Assembly: GCF_030124145.1 (NCBI RefSeq)
Contig: NZ_JASKMS010000016.1
Span: 124,001-188,000, forward strand
Length of the DNA: 64,000 nucleotides
Direction: 5' to 3'
Source: Streptomyces sp. 378
Lineage (GTDB): Bacteria; Actinomycetota; Actinomycetes; Streptomycetales; Streptomycetaceae
Numbering within the stretch: position 1 is the stretch's first letter; each line of letters starts with the position of its first letter. Positions 23,834 through 32,676 of the stretch are shown in pieces. The translations under genes were made by a program, and so were the position numbers. Below the pieces are notes generated by a model that was not told where the DNA came from, did no database searches, and worked only from the letters and a program-made list of their open reading frames with translations.

Positions 23834-25078
23834 ATGGACACCCACGACAGCACCTTTCCGCTGATCATCTCCGTGGACGACCACACCGTGGAGCCCGCGA
23901 GCGTCTGGCAGGACCGGCTCCCGGAGAAGTACCGGAGCGCCGGGCCGCGGATCGTCCGTGCTCCCGTGAAGGAGATGACCTTCCTCGGAGGCCGCTTCAA
24001 GCCGGTCATGGGGCAGCCCGGGGACGACGGCCCCGTCGGCGACTGGTGGGTCTACGAGGATCTGCGCCGGCCCCTGACCCGGCTCGACACCGCGGTCGGC
24101 TACGACAGGGACGAGATCCGGCTCGAGGTCATCACCTACGAGCAGATGCGGCCCGGTTCCCACGACGTCACCGAGCGGCTCGCCGACATGGACGTCAACC
24201 ACGTCCAGTCCGCCCTCTGCTTCCCGACGTTCCCGCGCTTCTGCGGCCAGACCTTCACCGAGGCGAAGGACCACGAGCTGGGCCTGCTCTGCGTGCGCGC
24301 CTACAACGACTGGATGGTGGAGGAGTGGTGCGGCCCGGACGCGCACGGGCGGCTCATCCCCCTGCCCATCGTCCCCCTGTGGGACGCCGAACTGGCGGCG
24401 GCCGAGGTCCGGCGCAACGCCGCCCGCGGGGTCCGCGCGGTCGCCTTCTCCGAGATACCGCCGTTCCTCGGGCTGCCCTCCATCCACAGCGACGGCTGGG
24501 ACCCGTTCCTCGCCGCGTGCGACGAGACCGGCACGGTCGTCGCCATGCACATCGGCTCCAGCAGCCGTATGCCGTCCACCTCCGCGGACGCCCCGCCCGC
24601 CGTCGGCTCCACCATCACGTACGCCAACTGCTGCTTCTCCATGGTCGACTGGCTGATGAGCGGCAAGTTCGAGCGGTTCCCGAACCTCAGGGTCATGTAC
24701 GCGGAGGGCCAGATCGGCTGGATCCCCTACATCCTGGAACGGGCCGACGTGGTGTGGGAGGAGAACCGCGGCTGGGGCGGCGTCGCCGACAAGGTGCACA
24801 GGCCGCCGTCCGAACTGTTCGCCGAGCACGTCTACGGCTGCTTCTTCGACGACGCCTTCGGGCTGCGCAACCTCGACTCCATCGGCGTCGGCAACGTCCT
24901 CTACGAGACCGACTACCCCCACTCCGACTCGACCTGGCCCAAGTCCCGCGAGGTCGGCGAGGCGCAGATGGGGCACCTTGAGCCGGAGGCCGTGGAGCGG
25001 ATCGTGCGGGGCAACGCCATCGAACTGCTCGGGCTGACGGCCGAGGGCCTGTGGCCGGGCGGCGGAGGCGCGCGGTGA
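23834..25078 (+). CDS. Amidohydrolase-2 family (ACMSD-like) metal hydrolase
   Basis: A 414-residue TIM-barrel protein of the amidohydrolase-2 group, decarboxylases and hydrolases often next to luciferase-like enzymes. Visible marks are the N-terminal IISVDDHTVEP (metal HxH is replaced by DDH), the LADMDVNHVQSALCFPTFPR segment, the AMHIGSSS metal-histidine strand and the C-terminal ETDYPHSDSTWP. ATG 23834 and GTG 23825 are both possible starts. Its TGA overlaps the next GTG (GTGA), so translation is coupled. The substrate is unknown; an acyl or aromatic carboxylate is possible. Confidence 0.85.
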   Translation: MDTHDSTFPLIISVDDHTVEPASVWQDRLPEKYRSAGPRIVRAPVKEMTFLGGRFKPVMGQPGDDGPVGDWWVYEDLRRPLTRLDTAVGYDRDEIRLEVITYEQMRPGSHDVTERLADMDVNHVQSALCFPTFPRFCGQTFTEAKDHELGLLCVRAYNDWMVEEWCGPDAHGRLIPLPIVPLWDAELAAAEVRRNAARGVRAVAFSEIPPFLGLPSIHSDGWDPFLAACDETGTVVAMHIGSSSRMPSTSADAPPAVGSTITYANCCFSMVDWLMSGKFERFPNLRVMYAEGQIGWIPYILERADVVWEENRGWGGVADKVHRPPSELFAEHVYGCFFDDAFGLRNLDSIGVGNVLYETDYPHSDSTWPKSREVGEAQMGHLEPEAVERIVRGNAIELLGLTAEGLWPGGGGAR

Positions 25079-25995
25079 GCCTGCGCTACGGGATGCAGCT
25101 TCCCGTCCAGTCGCAGAGCACCCTCTACGCGGAGGAGTGGGAGGCCGCGACCGGCCCCGCCGACCTGCTGGAGATCGCCCGCGCCGCCGAGCGGGCCGGA
25201 TTCGACTACCTGGCCGGTTGCGATCACGTCGGCATCCCCCGCCGGCTCGCCGCCGCCATGAGCACCGTCTGGTACGACCCCGTCGCCACGCTCGCCTTCC
25301 TCGCCGCCGCCACCGAACGGATCCGGCTGCTCAGCCATGTCGCGATCGTGGGGCTGCGGCACCCGTTGCTCACCGCCAAGCAGTACGCCACCCTCGACCA
25401 CCTTTCGAGCGGTCGCCTGATCCTCGGGGTCGGTGCCGGGCACGTGCAGGAGGAGTTCGAGGCCCTCGGCGTCGACTTCCGCCGGCGCGGGGCCGTGCTC
25501 GACGAGTGCGTGGACGCCCTGCGCGCCGCCCTCGGGCCGGAGGAGTTCCCCGAGCACCACGGCAAGCTGTACGACTTCGAGGGGCTCGGGCAGCGGCCCC
25601 GGCCGGTGCAGGACCCAGTTCCCCTGTGGGTCGGAGGCTCCTCGCCCGCCGCCCTCCGGCGGGCCGCCCTCAAGGGCGACGGGTGGCTGCCGCAGGGGGA
25701 TCCGAGGGACCGGCTGCCCGCGCAGATCGCACGCATCCGGGAGTGGCGCGAACAGGCCGGTGTGCGAGGCCGGTTCACCATGGGTGCCATCGCCGAGCCG
25801 CTGTACGTCGGCACGCCCCGGTGGGACGTGGGGCGCCGGACCCTCACCGGCGGGCCGGGCGAGCTCGCCGAGTCGCTGCGGGCGTACCGCGCGATGGGCG
25901 TGCACCAGGTCCAGGTGCGGTTGCGCAGCCGGAGCCGCGCCGAACTCGTCGACCAGATCGCGGCGTTCGGCGCCGAGGTCGCCCCCGAGCTGTGA
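25075..25995 (+). CDS. LLM-class F420-dependent oxidoreductase
   Basis: A 306-residue luciferase-like TIM barrel. Family motifs are AAERAGFDYLAGCDH (about residues 36-50), the beta strand IRLLSHVAIVGLRHP, the conserved LDHLSSGRLILGVGAGHVQEEFEALG and VPLWVGGSSPAALRRAA. The proteins reduce or oxidise substrates with F420. GTG 25075 overlaps the amidohydrolase stop, and the SDR starts ten bases after its stop, so all three form one operon under operator site 6. Confidence 0.88.
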   Translation: MSLRYGMQLPVQSQSTLYAEEWEAATGPADLLEIARAAERAGFDYLAGCDHVGIPRRLAAAMSTVWYDPVATLAFLAAATERIRLLSHVAIVGLRHPLLTAKQYATLDHLSSGRLILGVGAGHVQEEFEALGVDFRRRGAVLDECVDALRAALGPEEFPEHHGKLYDFEGLGQRPRPVQDPVPLWVGGSSPAALRRAALKGDGWLPQGDPRDRLPAQIARIREWREQAGVRGRFTMGAIAEPLYVGTPRWDVGRRTLTGGPGELAESLRAYRAMGVHQVQVRLRSRSRAELVDQIAAFGAEVAPEL

Positions 25996-26004
25996 GGAGA
26001 CACC

Positions 26005-26775
26005 ATGGGAAGGCTGGACGGACGGGTCGTCATCATCACCGGGGCCGCTCGCGGTCAGGGCGAGCAGGAGGCGCGGCTGTTCGCGGCCGAGGGGGCCCGG
26101 GTGGTCCTGGCGGACGTCCTCGACGACCAGGGCGAGGCCCTCGCCGAGGAGATCGGCGGGCGGTACGTCCGCCTGGACGTGGGACGGGAGGACGACTGGC
26201 GGTCCGCCGTCGCCGCCGCCAAGGACGCGTACGGCCACGTCGACGGGCTCGTCAACAACGCCGGCGTCCTGCGCTTCAACTCCCTGATCGACACCCCCCT
26301 CGACGAGTTCATGCAGGTCGTCCAGGTCAACCAGGTGGGCTGCTTCCTCGGCGTCAGGGCGGTCGCACCGGAGATGTCCGACGGGGGCACGATCGTCAAC
26401 ACCGCCTCCTGCACCGGCCTGACCGGGATGGCCGCGGTGGGCGCCTACGCGGCGTCCAAGCACGCCGTGGTCGGTCTGACCCGGGTCGCCGCGCTGGAGC
26501 TCGCCGGGCGGGGGATACGCGTCAACGCCGTCTGTCCGGGGGCCGTCGACACGGCGATGTCCAACCCGGCACGGCTCGACCCGGACGCCGACCCGGAGGA
26601 GACGGCGAGGGGGCTCGACCGGCTGTACCGCAAGCTCGTGCCGCTGGGCAGGGCCGGGCGGCCGGAGGAGGTGGCCAGGCTCGCGCTGTTCCTCACCTCG
26701 GAGGACTCGTCGTACATCACGGGGCAGCCGTTCGTGATCGACGGCGGCTGGCTGGCCGGCCTCAGCGTCATCTGA
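26005..26775 (+). CDS. Short-chain dehydrogenase/reductase (3-ketoacyl reductase-like)
   Basis: A 256-residue SDR. The nucleotide-binding TGAARGQGE, NNAG, the catalytic Tyr-Lys pair in AYAASKHAVVGL and the C-terminal PGAVDTAMSNP are all in place. It probably oxidises a hydroxyl to a ketone on a CoA or free acid substrate. It is the last gene of the amidohydrolase operon; its stop codon lies inside operator site 7. Confidence 0.92.
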   Translation: MGRLDGRVVIITGAARGQGEQEARLFAAEGARVVLADVLDDQGEALAEEIGGRYVRLDVGREDDWRSAVAAAKDAYGHVDGLVNNAGVLRFNSLIDTPLDEFMQVVQVNQVGCFLGVRAVAPEMSDGGTIVNTASCTGLTGMAAVGAYAASKHAVVGLTRVAALELAGRGIRVNAVCPGAVDTAMSNPARLDPDADPEETARGLDRLYRKLVPLGRAGRPEEVARLALFLTSEDSSYITGQPFVIDGGWLAGLSVI

Positions 26776-26787
26776 CGCCCCGTCAGC
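26771..26787. promoter_or_regulatory. 17-bp palindromic operator, site 7
   Basis: TCTGACGCCCCGTCAGC, with one imperfect terminal base. It overlaps the SDR stop codon and lies 60 bp upstream of site 8, so two repressor dimers could bind ahead of the next operon. Confidence 0.7.
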
Positions 26788-26830
26788 TATTGACGCTCAT
26801 GGAGGCCGGTGGAACAGTCGGACCCATCGA

Positions 26831-26847
26831 TCTGACGCATCGTCAGA
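26831..26847. promoter_or_regulatory. 17-bp palindromic operator, site 8
   Basis: TCTGACGCATCGTCAGA, a perfect match to the consensus. It is 26 bp ahead of the TTG start of the second luciferase-like gene. Confidence 0.8.
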
Positions 26848-26872
26848 ACTGACCGTGGGGCGGTGAACCTCC

Positions 26873-27991
26873 TTGGAATTCGGCATCTTCGTTCAGGGGT
26901 ACGTCGGCAAACGGGCCGAGACCGACCCGCTCGCCGAGCACAAGGCGCTGATGGAGGAGACCGAGTACGTCATCCAGGCGGACAAGTCGGGCTTCAAGTA
27001 CGCCTGGGCCTCGGAGCACCACTTCCTGGACGAGTACTCGCACCTCTCCGCCAACGACGTCTTCCTCGGGTACCTGGCGCACGCGACCGAGCGGATCCAT
27101 CTGGGCTCGGGGATCTTCAACCCGCTCGCCCCGGTCAACCACCCGGTGAAGGTCGCCGAGAAGGTCGCGATGCTCGACCACCTCAGCGGCAACCGCTTCG
27201 AGTTCGGCAGCGGGCGGGGCGCCGGGTCCCACGAGATCCTCGGGTTCATGCCGGGCGTCACCGACATGAACCACACCAAGGAACTCTGGGAGGAGACGAT
27301 CGCCGAGTTCCCCAGGATGTGGCTCCAGGACGAGTACCAGGGCTTCCAGGGCAAGCACTGGTCGCTGCCGCCGCGGAAGGTCCTGCCGAAGCCGTACGGC
27401 GCCTCGCACCCGGCGATGTGGTACGCGGCCGGGTCGCCCCCGTCGTACGCCATGGCGGCGAGGAAGGGCCTCGGGGTGCTCGGCTTCAGCGTGCAGAAGG
27501 TCTCCGACATGGAATGGGTGCTGGAGCAGTACAAGACGGCGATCGTGGACGCGGAGCCCGTCGGGGCCTTCGTGAACGACAACGTGATGGTGACGACCAC
27601 GGCGATCTGCGCGCCGACCCATGCCGAGGCGGTGCGGATCGCCGCGAGCGGGGGGCTGCACTATCTGCCCTCGCTGGTCTTCCGCTACCACGACACGTTC
27701 CCCCGGCCCGAGGGGTTCCCCGTGTGGCCGGAGACGCTGCCGGAGTACACCGAGGAGTTCGTGGAGGTCCTGATCGAGGAGGAACTGCTGATCTGCGGGG
27801 ACCCGGACGAGGTGCTGCGGCAGTGCAAGCGGTGGGAGCAGGCCGGGGCCGATCAGCTGAGCTTCGGGCTGCCGGTGGGGGTGCCGAAGGAGGAGACGCT
27901 GCAGACGATCCGGCTGGTCGGGGAGCACGTGATTCCCAGGATCGATACGGATCCCGTGCATCGGACGTCGCGGTTCCGGGGGGTCGGCTGA
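26873..27991 (+). CDS. LLM-class flavin/F420-dependent oxidoreductase (LuxA-like)
   Basis: A 372-residue luciferase-like monooxygenase or F420 enzyme. It begins EFGIFVQGYVGKRA and has the WASEHHFLDEYSHLSAND active-site region (about residues 43-60), the strand IHLGSGIFNPLAPVNHP and the LDHLSGNRFEFGSGRGAGS loop. TTG 26873 fits the family N-terminus, but no strong ribosome-binding site is seen, so a leaderless start or another codon cannot be excluded. It lies behind operator sites 7 and 8. Confidence 0.85.
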   Translation: MEFGIFVQGYVGKRAETDPLAEHKALMEETEYVIQADKSGFKYAWASEHHFLDEYSHLSANDVFLGYLAHATERIHLGSGIFNPLAPVNHPVKVAEKVAMLDHLSGNRFEFGSGRGAGSHEILGFMPGVTDMNHTKELWEETIAEFPRMWLQDEYQGFQGKHWSLPPRKVLPKPYGASHPAMWYAAGSPPSYAMAARKGLGVLGFSVQKVSDMEWVLEQYKTAIVDAEPVGAFVNDNVMVTTTAICAPTHAEAVRIAASGGLHYLPSLVFRYHDTFPRPEGFPVWPETLPEYTEEFVEVLIEEELLICGDPDEVLRQCKRWEQAGADQLSFGLPVGVPKEETLQTIRLVGEHVIPRIDTDPVHRTSRFRGVG

Positions 27992-28000
27992 GCGTGCGGT

Positions 28001-28076
28001 GGCGGGTGCGGGCGCGTCGTGGCTGGTCGCGCCCACGCGGTGGAGCCGCACATCGACACAGCCCCGCGCCCCTAAG
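28001..28076. repeat. Streptomyces dispersed intergenic repeat
   Basis: The gap between the LuxA-like gene and the next gene contains TCGTGGCTGGTCGCGCCCAC, followed by a GGAGCCGCA and an AGCCCCGCGCCCC segment. I recognise this combination as a repeat scattered through intergenic regions of many Streptomyces chromosomes. The ends can pair (GGTGCGGG...CCCGCGCC), suggesting an RNA hairpin. The function is unknown. Confidence 0.55.
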
Positions 28077-28104
28077 GCGTCGTACTCGAGGGAGTTGAGT
28101 CGTC

Positions 28105-29835
28105 ATGCTCGATCACGTCATCACAGGGGCCACCGTCGTCGACGGGACCGGTGCGCCCGGCTACACCGCCGACGTAGGCGTCAAAGACGGCCGCATCGCC
28201 GTCATCGGCCGGGTCACCGAGGAAGCGCGCACCACCGAGGACGCCTCCGGGCTCGTCCTCACCCCCGGCTTCGTCGATCCCCACACCCACTACGACGCCC
28301 AGCTCTTCTGGGACCCGTACGCCACGCCGTCCCTCAACCACGGGGTCACCACCGTCGCCGGCGGGAACTGCGGGTTCACGCTGGCGCCGCTGCATCCCGA
28401 TCGGCCCGAGGACGCCGACTACACGCGGCGGATGATGTCCAGGGTCGAGGGCATGGCGCTGGTGGCGCTGGAGGAGGGCGCACCCTGGAGCTGGCACTCC
28501 TTCGGGGAGTACCTGGACGCCCTGGAAGGGCGGATCGCCGTCAACGCCGGGTTCATGGTGGGGCACTGCGCACTGCGGCGGTATGTGATGGGGTCGGACG
28601 CGGTGGGCGGGCAGCCGAGCCAGGAGCAGCTCGCGGCGATGGTGCGGCTGCTGCGGGAGGCCATGGACGCCGGGGCCTGGGGCCTGTCCACCACCCAGTC
28701 GAGCAGTCACTCCGACGGCGACGGACAGCCCGTCGCCTCCCGGCACGCCCGGCCGGCCGAGCTGCTGGCCCTGTCGCGGGCCGTGGGGGAGTGCGAGGGC
28801 ACGCAGATCGAGGCGATCGTCGCGGGCTGTCTGGATCAGTTCAGCGACGCGGAGATCGACCTGTTCGCGGACATGAGCGCGGTGGCCGGGCGGCCGCTGA
28901 ACTGGAACGTGCTGACGATCGACGCGGCCGTTCCCGAGCGGGTGCCCCGGCAGCTGCTCGCGAGCGAGCAGGCGCGGAAGGCCGGCGGCAGGGTCGTGGC
29001 GCTGACCATGCCGATCCTCACGCCGATGAACATGTCGCTGGGGACGTTCTGCGCGCTGAACCTCATCCCCGGGTGGGGGCCGATCCTCGGTCTGCCCGTG
29101 CCCGAGCGGATCGAGAAGCTGCGTGACCCGGACGTGCGGGCCGAGCTGCTGCGGCGGGCCCGGTCCAAGGAGGCGGGCGTCTTCCGGCGGCTGTCGAACT
29201 TCGGGCGGTACGTCATAGGTGACACCTACAGCGAGGCGAACGCCGGGCTCACCGGGCGCGTGGTGAACGACATCGCCGCGGAGCGCGGGCAGGAGCCCTT
29301 CGCGTGCCTGGTGGAGATCTGCGCCAACGACGGGCTGCGCACGGTGCTGTGGCCGATGCCGCCCGACAACGACCCGGCGTCCTGGGCGCTGCGGGCTCAG
29401 ACCTGGCAGCACGAGGACGTACTGCTCGGCGGGTCCGACGCGGGCGCCCATCTGGACCGGATGTGCGGGGCGCCGTACACGACCCGGTTCCTCGGGGACT
29501 GCCTGCGGGGCCGGAAGCTGGTCGGTCTGGAGCAGGCCGTGAAGATGCTGACCGACGACCCGGCCCGACTCTTCGGACTGCGCGAACGGGGGCGGATCCG
29601 GGAGGGCTGGCACGCGGACCTGGTCCTGCTCGACCCGGAGCGGATCGACGCGGGCCCGGCCACCCTGGTGCACGACCTGCCGGGCGACAGCCCGCGGCTG
29701 GACTCCCGGGCGCTGGGCGTGCGGGCCGTGTGGGTCAACGGGGTCGAGGCGATCCGGGACGACGTGGTGACCGGGGCCGTGCCGGGCCGGGTGCTGCGCT
29801 CGGGGCGGGACACGGAGACGGTGAGCACGAGGTGA
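28105..29835 (+). CDS. N-acyl-D-amino-acid deacylase-like amidohydrolase
   Basis: A 576-residue metal-dependent amidohydrolase of the D-aminoacylase group. The first metal motif is DPHTHYDAQ (about residues 57-65). Further marks are the long VTTVAGGNCGFTLAPLHP segment, GSDAGAHLD (catalytic Asp) and a C-terminal urease-like HADLVLLDPERI. It hydrolyses an N-acyl or amide bond; the true substrate is unknown. GGGAGTTGA gives a ribosome-binding site. It overlaps the aldehyde dehydrogenase start by four bases (GTGA). Confidence 0.85.
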   Translation: MLDHVITGATVVDGTGAPGYTADVGVKDGRIAVIGRVTEEARTTEDASGLVLTPGFVDPHTHYDAQLFWDPYATPSLNHGVTTVAGGNCGFTLAPLHPDRPEDADYTRRMMSRVEGMALVALEEGAPWSWHSFGEYLDALEGRIAVNAGFMVGHCALRRYVMGSDAVGGQPSQEQLAAMVRLLREAMDAGAWGLSTTQSSSHSDGDGQPVASRHARPAELLALSRAVGECEGTQIEAIVAGCLDQFSDAEIDLFADMSAVAGRPLNWNVLTIDAAVPERVPRQLLASEQARKAGGRVVALTMPILTPMNMSLGTFCALNLIPGWGPILGLPVPERIEKLRDPDVRAELLRRARSKEAGVFRRLSNFGRYVIGDTYSEANAGLTGRVVNDIAAERGQEPFACLVEICANDGLRTVLWPMPPDNDPASWALRAQTWQHEDVLLGGSDAGAHLDRMCGAPYTTRFLGDCLRGRKLVGLEQAVKMLTDDPARLFGLRERGRIREGWHADLVLLDPERIDAGPATLVHDLPGDSPRLDSRALGVRAVWVNGVEAIRDDVVTGAVPGRVLRSGRDTETVSTR

Positions 29836-31283
29836 CGGCACAGCAGCCGCTGTTCGTCGGCGGCTCCTGGGTGGAGCCGGACGGCGGGCACTACGAGGTG
29901 ACCGACCCGGCGAGCGAGGAGACCGTCGGGTGGGCGCCGGAGGCCTCGCGGGATCAGGTGCTCGCGGCCTGCGCCGCGGCCCGCGAGGCCTTCGGGCCGT
30001 GGTCGCGCACGGCACCGGAGGAGCGGGCCGCGGTCCTCGGCCGGGCGGCGGGGATCATCGCCGGACGGCTGAAGGAGTACGCGTCACTGGCGCAGGCGGA
30101 GACCGGAGCGACCCTTGGCACCGCCCGCGCTCTGCAGGTCGGCGTAGCCGCCGCCCGCTTCCGGCGCTACGCCCGGACGGAGCCCGCCGAATGGGCGATC
30201 CCGCCCCAGATCAACGAGGCCGGGCCGATGGGAAAGGCCGGGGTGATGGGCGCTCTGGCCGTCCGGCAGCCCGTCGGGGTCGTCACCTGCGTCACCTCGT
30301 ACAACAACCCCTGGGCCAACCCGGCCGGGAAGGTCGCCCCCGCCCTGGCCATGGGAAACACGGTCGTGGTGAAGCCCGCCCCGCAGGATCCGCTGTCGGT
30401 CTACCGGATGGCGCAGGCGCTGGAGGAGGCGGGTGTCCCGCCGGGCGTGGTGAACGTCGTGTCCGGCCGGTCGACCGGGGTCGGTGAGGCGGCCGTGGCG
30501 GCGCTGGACGTCGACATGGTCAGCTTCACCGGCTCCACGGCGGTCGGCCGGCGCATCGCCGAGGTGTGCGGGCGGGACATGAAACGGCAGTTGATGGAGC
30601 TGGGCGGGAAGGGCGCCGCGGTGGTCTTCGACGACGCCGACCTCCGCTCGGCCGTCGCCGGGATCGGCACGACCTTCTCCTTCTACAGCGGCCAGATCTG
30701 CACGGCACCGACACGCATCCTGGCGCAACGCGGCATCTACGACCGGCTGGTGGAACAACTGATCGCCTACGCCGACCGGTTGAAGGTCGGGGACCCGCGC
30801 GAGCCGGACACCGTGGTCGGGCCGGTGATCTCGCAGGCGCACCGGGACCGGGTGGAGTCGTACGTCGAACTGGGCCGGAAGGAAGGCGCGGTGGTGGTGG
30901 CGGGCGGCGAACGCCCTGACCTGCCCACCGGCTTCTACGTCGCGCCGACCCTCCTGGCGGACTGCACCAACGACATGCGCGTGGCCCGCGAGGAGATCTT
31001 CGGGCCGGTGGTGGTGGTCGTCCCCTTCGACGACGAGGAGGAGGGCATCGCGCTCGCCAACGACACCGACTACGGCCTGATCGACTACGTCTGGTCGGGC
31101 GACGTGGCCCGTGCCTTTCGGGTGGCGCGGCTGCTCCGGGCCGGGGGTGTCGGGGTGAACACCGTGGGCCGGAACATGGAGGCACCCTTCGGCGGCTTCA
31201 AGCAGAGCGGGGTCGGCCGGGACGTCGGCTCGTACGCCCTGCACGCCTACAGCGAGGTGCAGGCGATCGTCTGGCCGGGCTGA
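29832..31283 (+). CDS. NAD(P)-dependent aldehyde dehydrogenase
   Basis: A 483-residue ALDH. The nucleotide-binding GSTAVGRRIAEVCG loop, catalytic Glu256 in MELGGK and catalytic Cys290 in GQICTAPTR are present, with the usual 34-residue spacing. The N169-type Asn stands in VTSYNNPW, and the terminal APFGGFKQSGVGRD is intact. It oxidises an aldehyde to an acid. GTG 29832 overlaps the upstream stop and the deacylase-ALDH pair is coupled. An inverted repeat follows immediately. Confidence 0.93.
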   Translation: MTAQQPLFVGGSWVEPDGGHYEVTDPASEETVGWAPEASRDQVLAACAAAREAFGPWSRTAPEERAAVLGRAAGIIAGRLKEYASLAQAETGATLGTARALQVGVAAARFRRYARTEPAEWAIPPQINEAGPMGKAGVMGALAVRQPVGVVTCVTSYNNPWANPAGKVAPALAMGNTVVVKPAPQDPLSVYRMAQALEEAGVPPGVVNVVSGRSTGVGEAAVAALDVDMVSFTGSTAVGRRIAEVCGRDMKRQLMELGGKGAAVVFDDADLRSAVAGIGTTFSFYSGQICTAPTRILAQRGIYDRLVEQLIAYADRLKVGDPREPDTVVGPVISQAHRDRVESYVELGRKEGAVVVAGGERPDLPTGFYVAPTLLADCTNDMRVAREEIFGPVVVVVPFDDEEEGIALANDTDYGLIDYVWSGDVARAFRVARLLRAGGVGVNTVGRNMEAPFGGFKQSGVGRDVGSYALHAYSEVQAIVWPG

Positions 31284-31287
31284 CTCA

Positions 31288-31336
31288 GGGGTCCTCTCAC
31301 TGGGAGCGACCCGGGCGGGCCTGGTGAAAGGACCCC
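31288..31336. terminator. Convergent terminator hairpin
   Basis: GGGGTCCTCTCAC (31288-31300) pairs with GTGAAAGGACCCC (31324-31336), 12 of 13 bp, loop 23. It lies in the 53-bp gap between the convergent ALDH and Ddn-like genes and abuts the latter's stop. Confidence 0.65.
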
Positions 31337-31729
31337 TCAGTCCGCGAGGTCGACCCGCACCGTCAGCAGATCCGTCCCCAGCACCCGCACCCCCAGGCTG
31401 TTGACCCGGGGCAGCCGCCGCAGTCGCGCCACCGGATCGTCCCCCGGCACCAGATGCGCGGTCCCCGCGTGCCACCGCCCCCGGACGCGCACCCGCACCC
31501 GCGGATCGGCCTTGATGTTGCGGACGTACTGCGACCGTTCGCCGAACTCCGACACGATCCAGAAGGAGTCGCCGACGCGGCGGCCACCCACCGGGGTCCG
31601 GCGGGGCAGGCCCGAGACGCGGCCCCTGGTCTCCAGGACGGTCTGGAGGGGGAGGCGGCGCATGAGCGGGTTGATGCGGCGCTGGAAGACCGTGGTGGCG
31701 CGGAACCTCAGGTCGGTGAGGCGGGACAT
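31337..31729 (-). CDS. Deazaflavin-dependent (Ddn/DUF385-like) protein
   Basis: A 130-residue split-barrel with LETRGRVSGLPRRTPVGG (about residues 32-49) and EFGERSQYVRNIKADPRVRVRVRG, features of F420-binding nitroreductase-family proteins. It is a paralogue of the 8771-9241 product. It is monocistronic and divergent from the endonuclease/phosphatase gene. The activity is inferred from the family only. Confidence 0.8.
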   Translation of the reverse strand: MSRLTDLRFRATTVFQRRINPLMRRLPLQTVLETRGRVSGLPRRTPVGGRRVGDSFWIVSEFGERSQYVRNIKADPRVRVRVRGRWHAGTAHLVPGDDPVARLRRLPRVNSLGVRVLGTDLLTVRVDLAD

Positions 31730-31827
31730 GGCCGGTGGTCTCCTTCACACGTAGCTCTCACGGAATCTGCAATGGTTCCTGCTTCAATGATCCCGGACGC
31801 GGCAACGACGGGAGCGGGTGGCTGCGG

Positions 31828-32676
31828 ATGCGGATCGTTACCTGGAATCTGTGGTGGCGCTTCGGGCCGTGGCAGACGCGGCAGAAGGCGATTCTCACGG
31901 CCCTGCGGGAGCTGCGGCCCGACGTCGTGGGACTGCAGGAGGTCTGGGCGGCCGACGGCGAGAACCTCGCCGAGTGGCTGGCCGGTGAGCTCGGCCTGCA
32001 CTGGGCCTGGGGCGCCTCGCCCGCCCCCGAGCGCTGGCAGCGGCGGATCGGGGACCCTGCCGTCGGCATCGGCAACGCCGTGCTCAGCAGATGGCCGGTC
32101 GTCGACCAGGATGTGCTGCCGCTGCCCGCCCCGGCCGACACGGACGACGGCCGCCTGGCCCTCTACGCCCGCCTGGCCGCGCCCGGCCACGAAGTGCCGT
32201 TCTTCACGGCCCACTTCAGCTCCGCCCTGCACGCCTCGGCGGTCCGCTGCCGCCAGGTCGCCGCACTCGCCGAGTTCGTCGCCCGGCACGGCGGCGACAC
32301 CCCGTTCCCGCCCGTCGTCACCGGCGACCTCAACGCCTGGCCCGACTCCGACGAGATCCGTCTCCTCGGCGGCTACAAGACGGCCCCGACCGTGCCCGGG
32401 CAGGTCCTCGTCGACGCCTGGGAGTACGCCGACCCGGCCGCGCCCTCCGCCACGTGGGACGCGGCCAACCCGCACGTGGTGGCCGGCCGGAAACCCGGCG
32501 CACGCATCGACTACATCCATGTGGGCCCGCCCGGCCCCGGCGGGCTCGGCCGTGTCCGGGACATACGGAGGGCCTGCGACGGCCCGGTCGACGGGGTGTG
32601 GCCCTCCGACCACGCGGCGGTCGTGGCCGACCTGGCGGACACCCCTAGCGGTGCCCCAGGAAGATCGGATTCGTGA
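31828..32676 (+). CDS. Endonuclease/exonuclease/phosphatase family hydrolase
   Basis: A 282-residue EEP-fold phosphodiesterase. The motifs are TWNLWW at the N-terminus, LQEVWAADGENL (catalytic Glu), TGDLNAWPDSDE (Asp-Asn metal/nucleophile motif) and the C-terminal WPSDHAAVVADL. It could cleave nucleic acid, inositol phosphate or sphingomyelin-type bonds. ATG 31828 starts directly with the first motif; the frame open to 31735 adds a non-family stretch. Its last 32 bp overlap the convergent PHP gene. Confidence 0.85.
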   Translation: MRIVTWNLWWRFGPWQTRQKAILTALRELRPDVVGLQEVWAADGENLAEWLAGELGLHWAWGASPAPERWQRRIGDPAVGIGNAVLSRWPVVDQDVLPLPAPADTDDGRLALYARLAAPGHEVPFFTAHFSSALHASAVRCRQVAALAEFVARHGGDTPFPPVVTGDLNAWPDSDEIRLLGGYKTAPTVPGQVLVDAWEYADPAAPSATWDAANPHVVAGRKPGARIDYIHVGPPGPGGLGRVRDIRRACDGPVDGVWPSDHAAVVADLADTPSGAPGRSDS

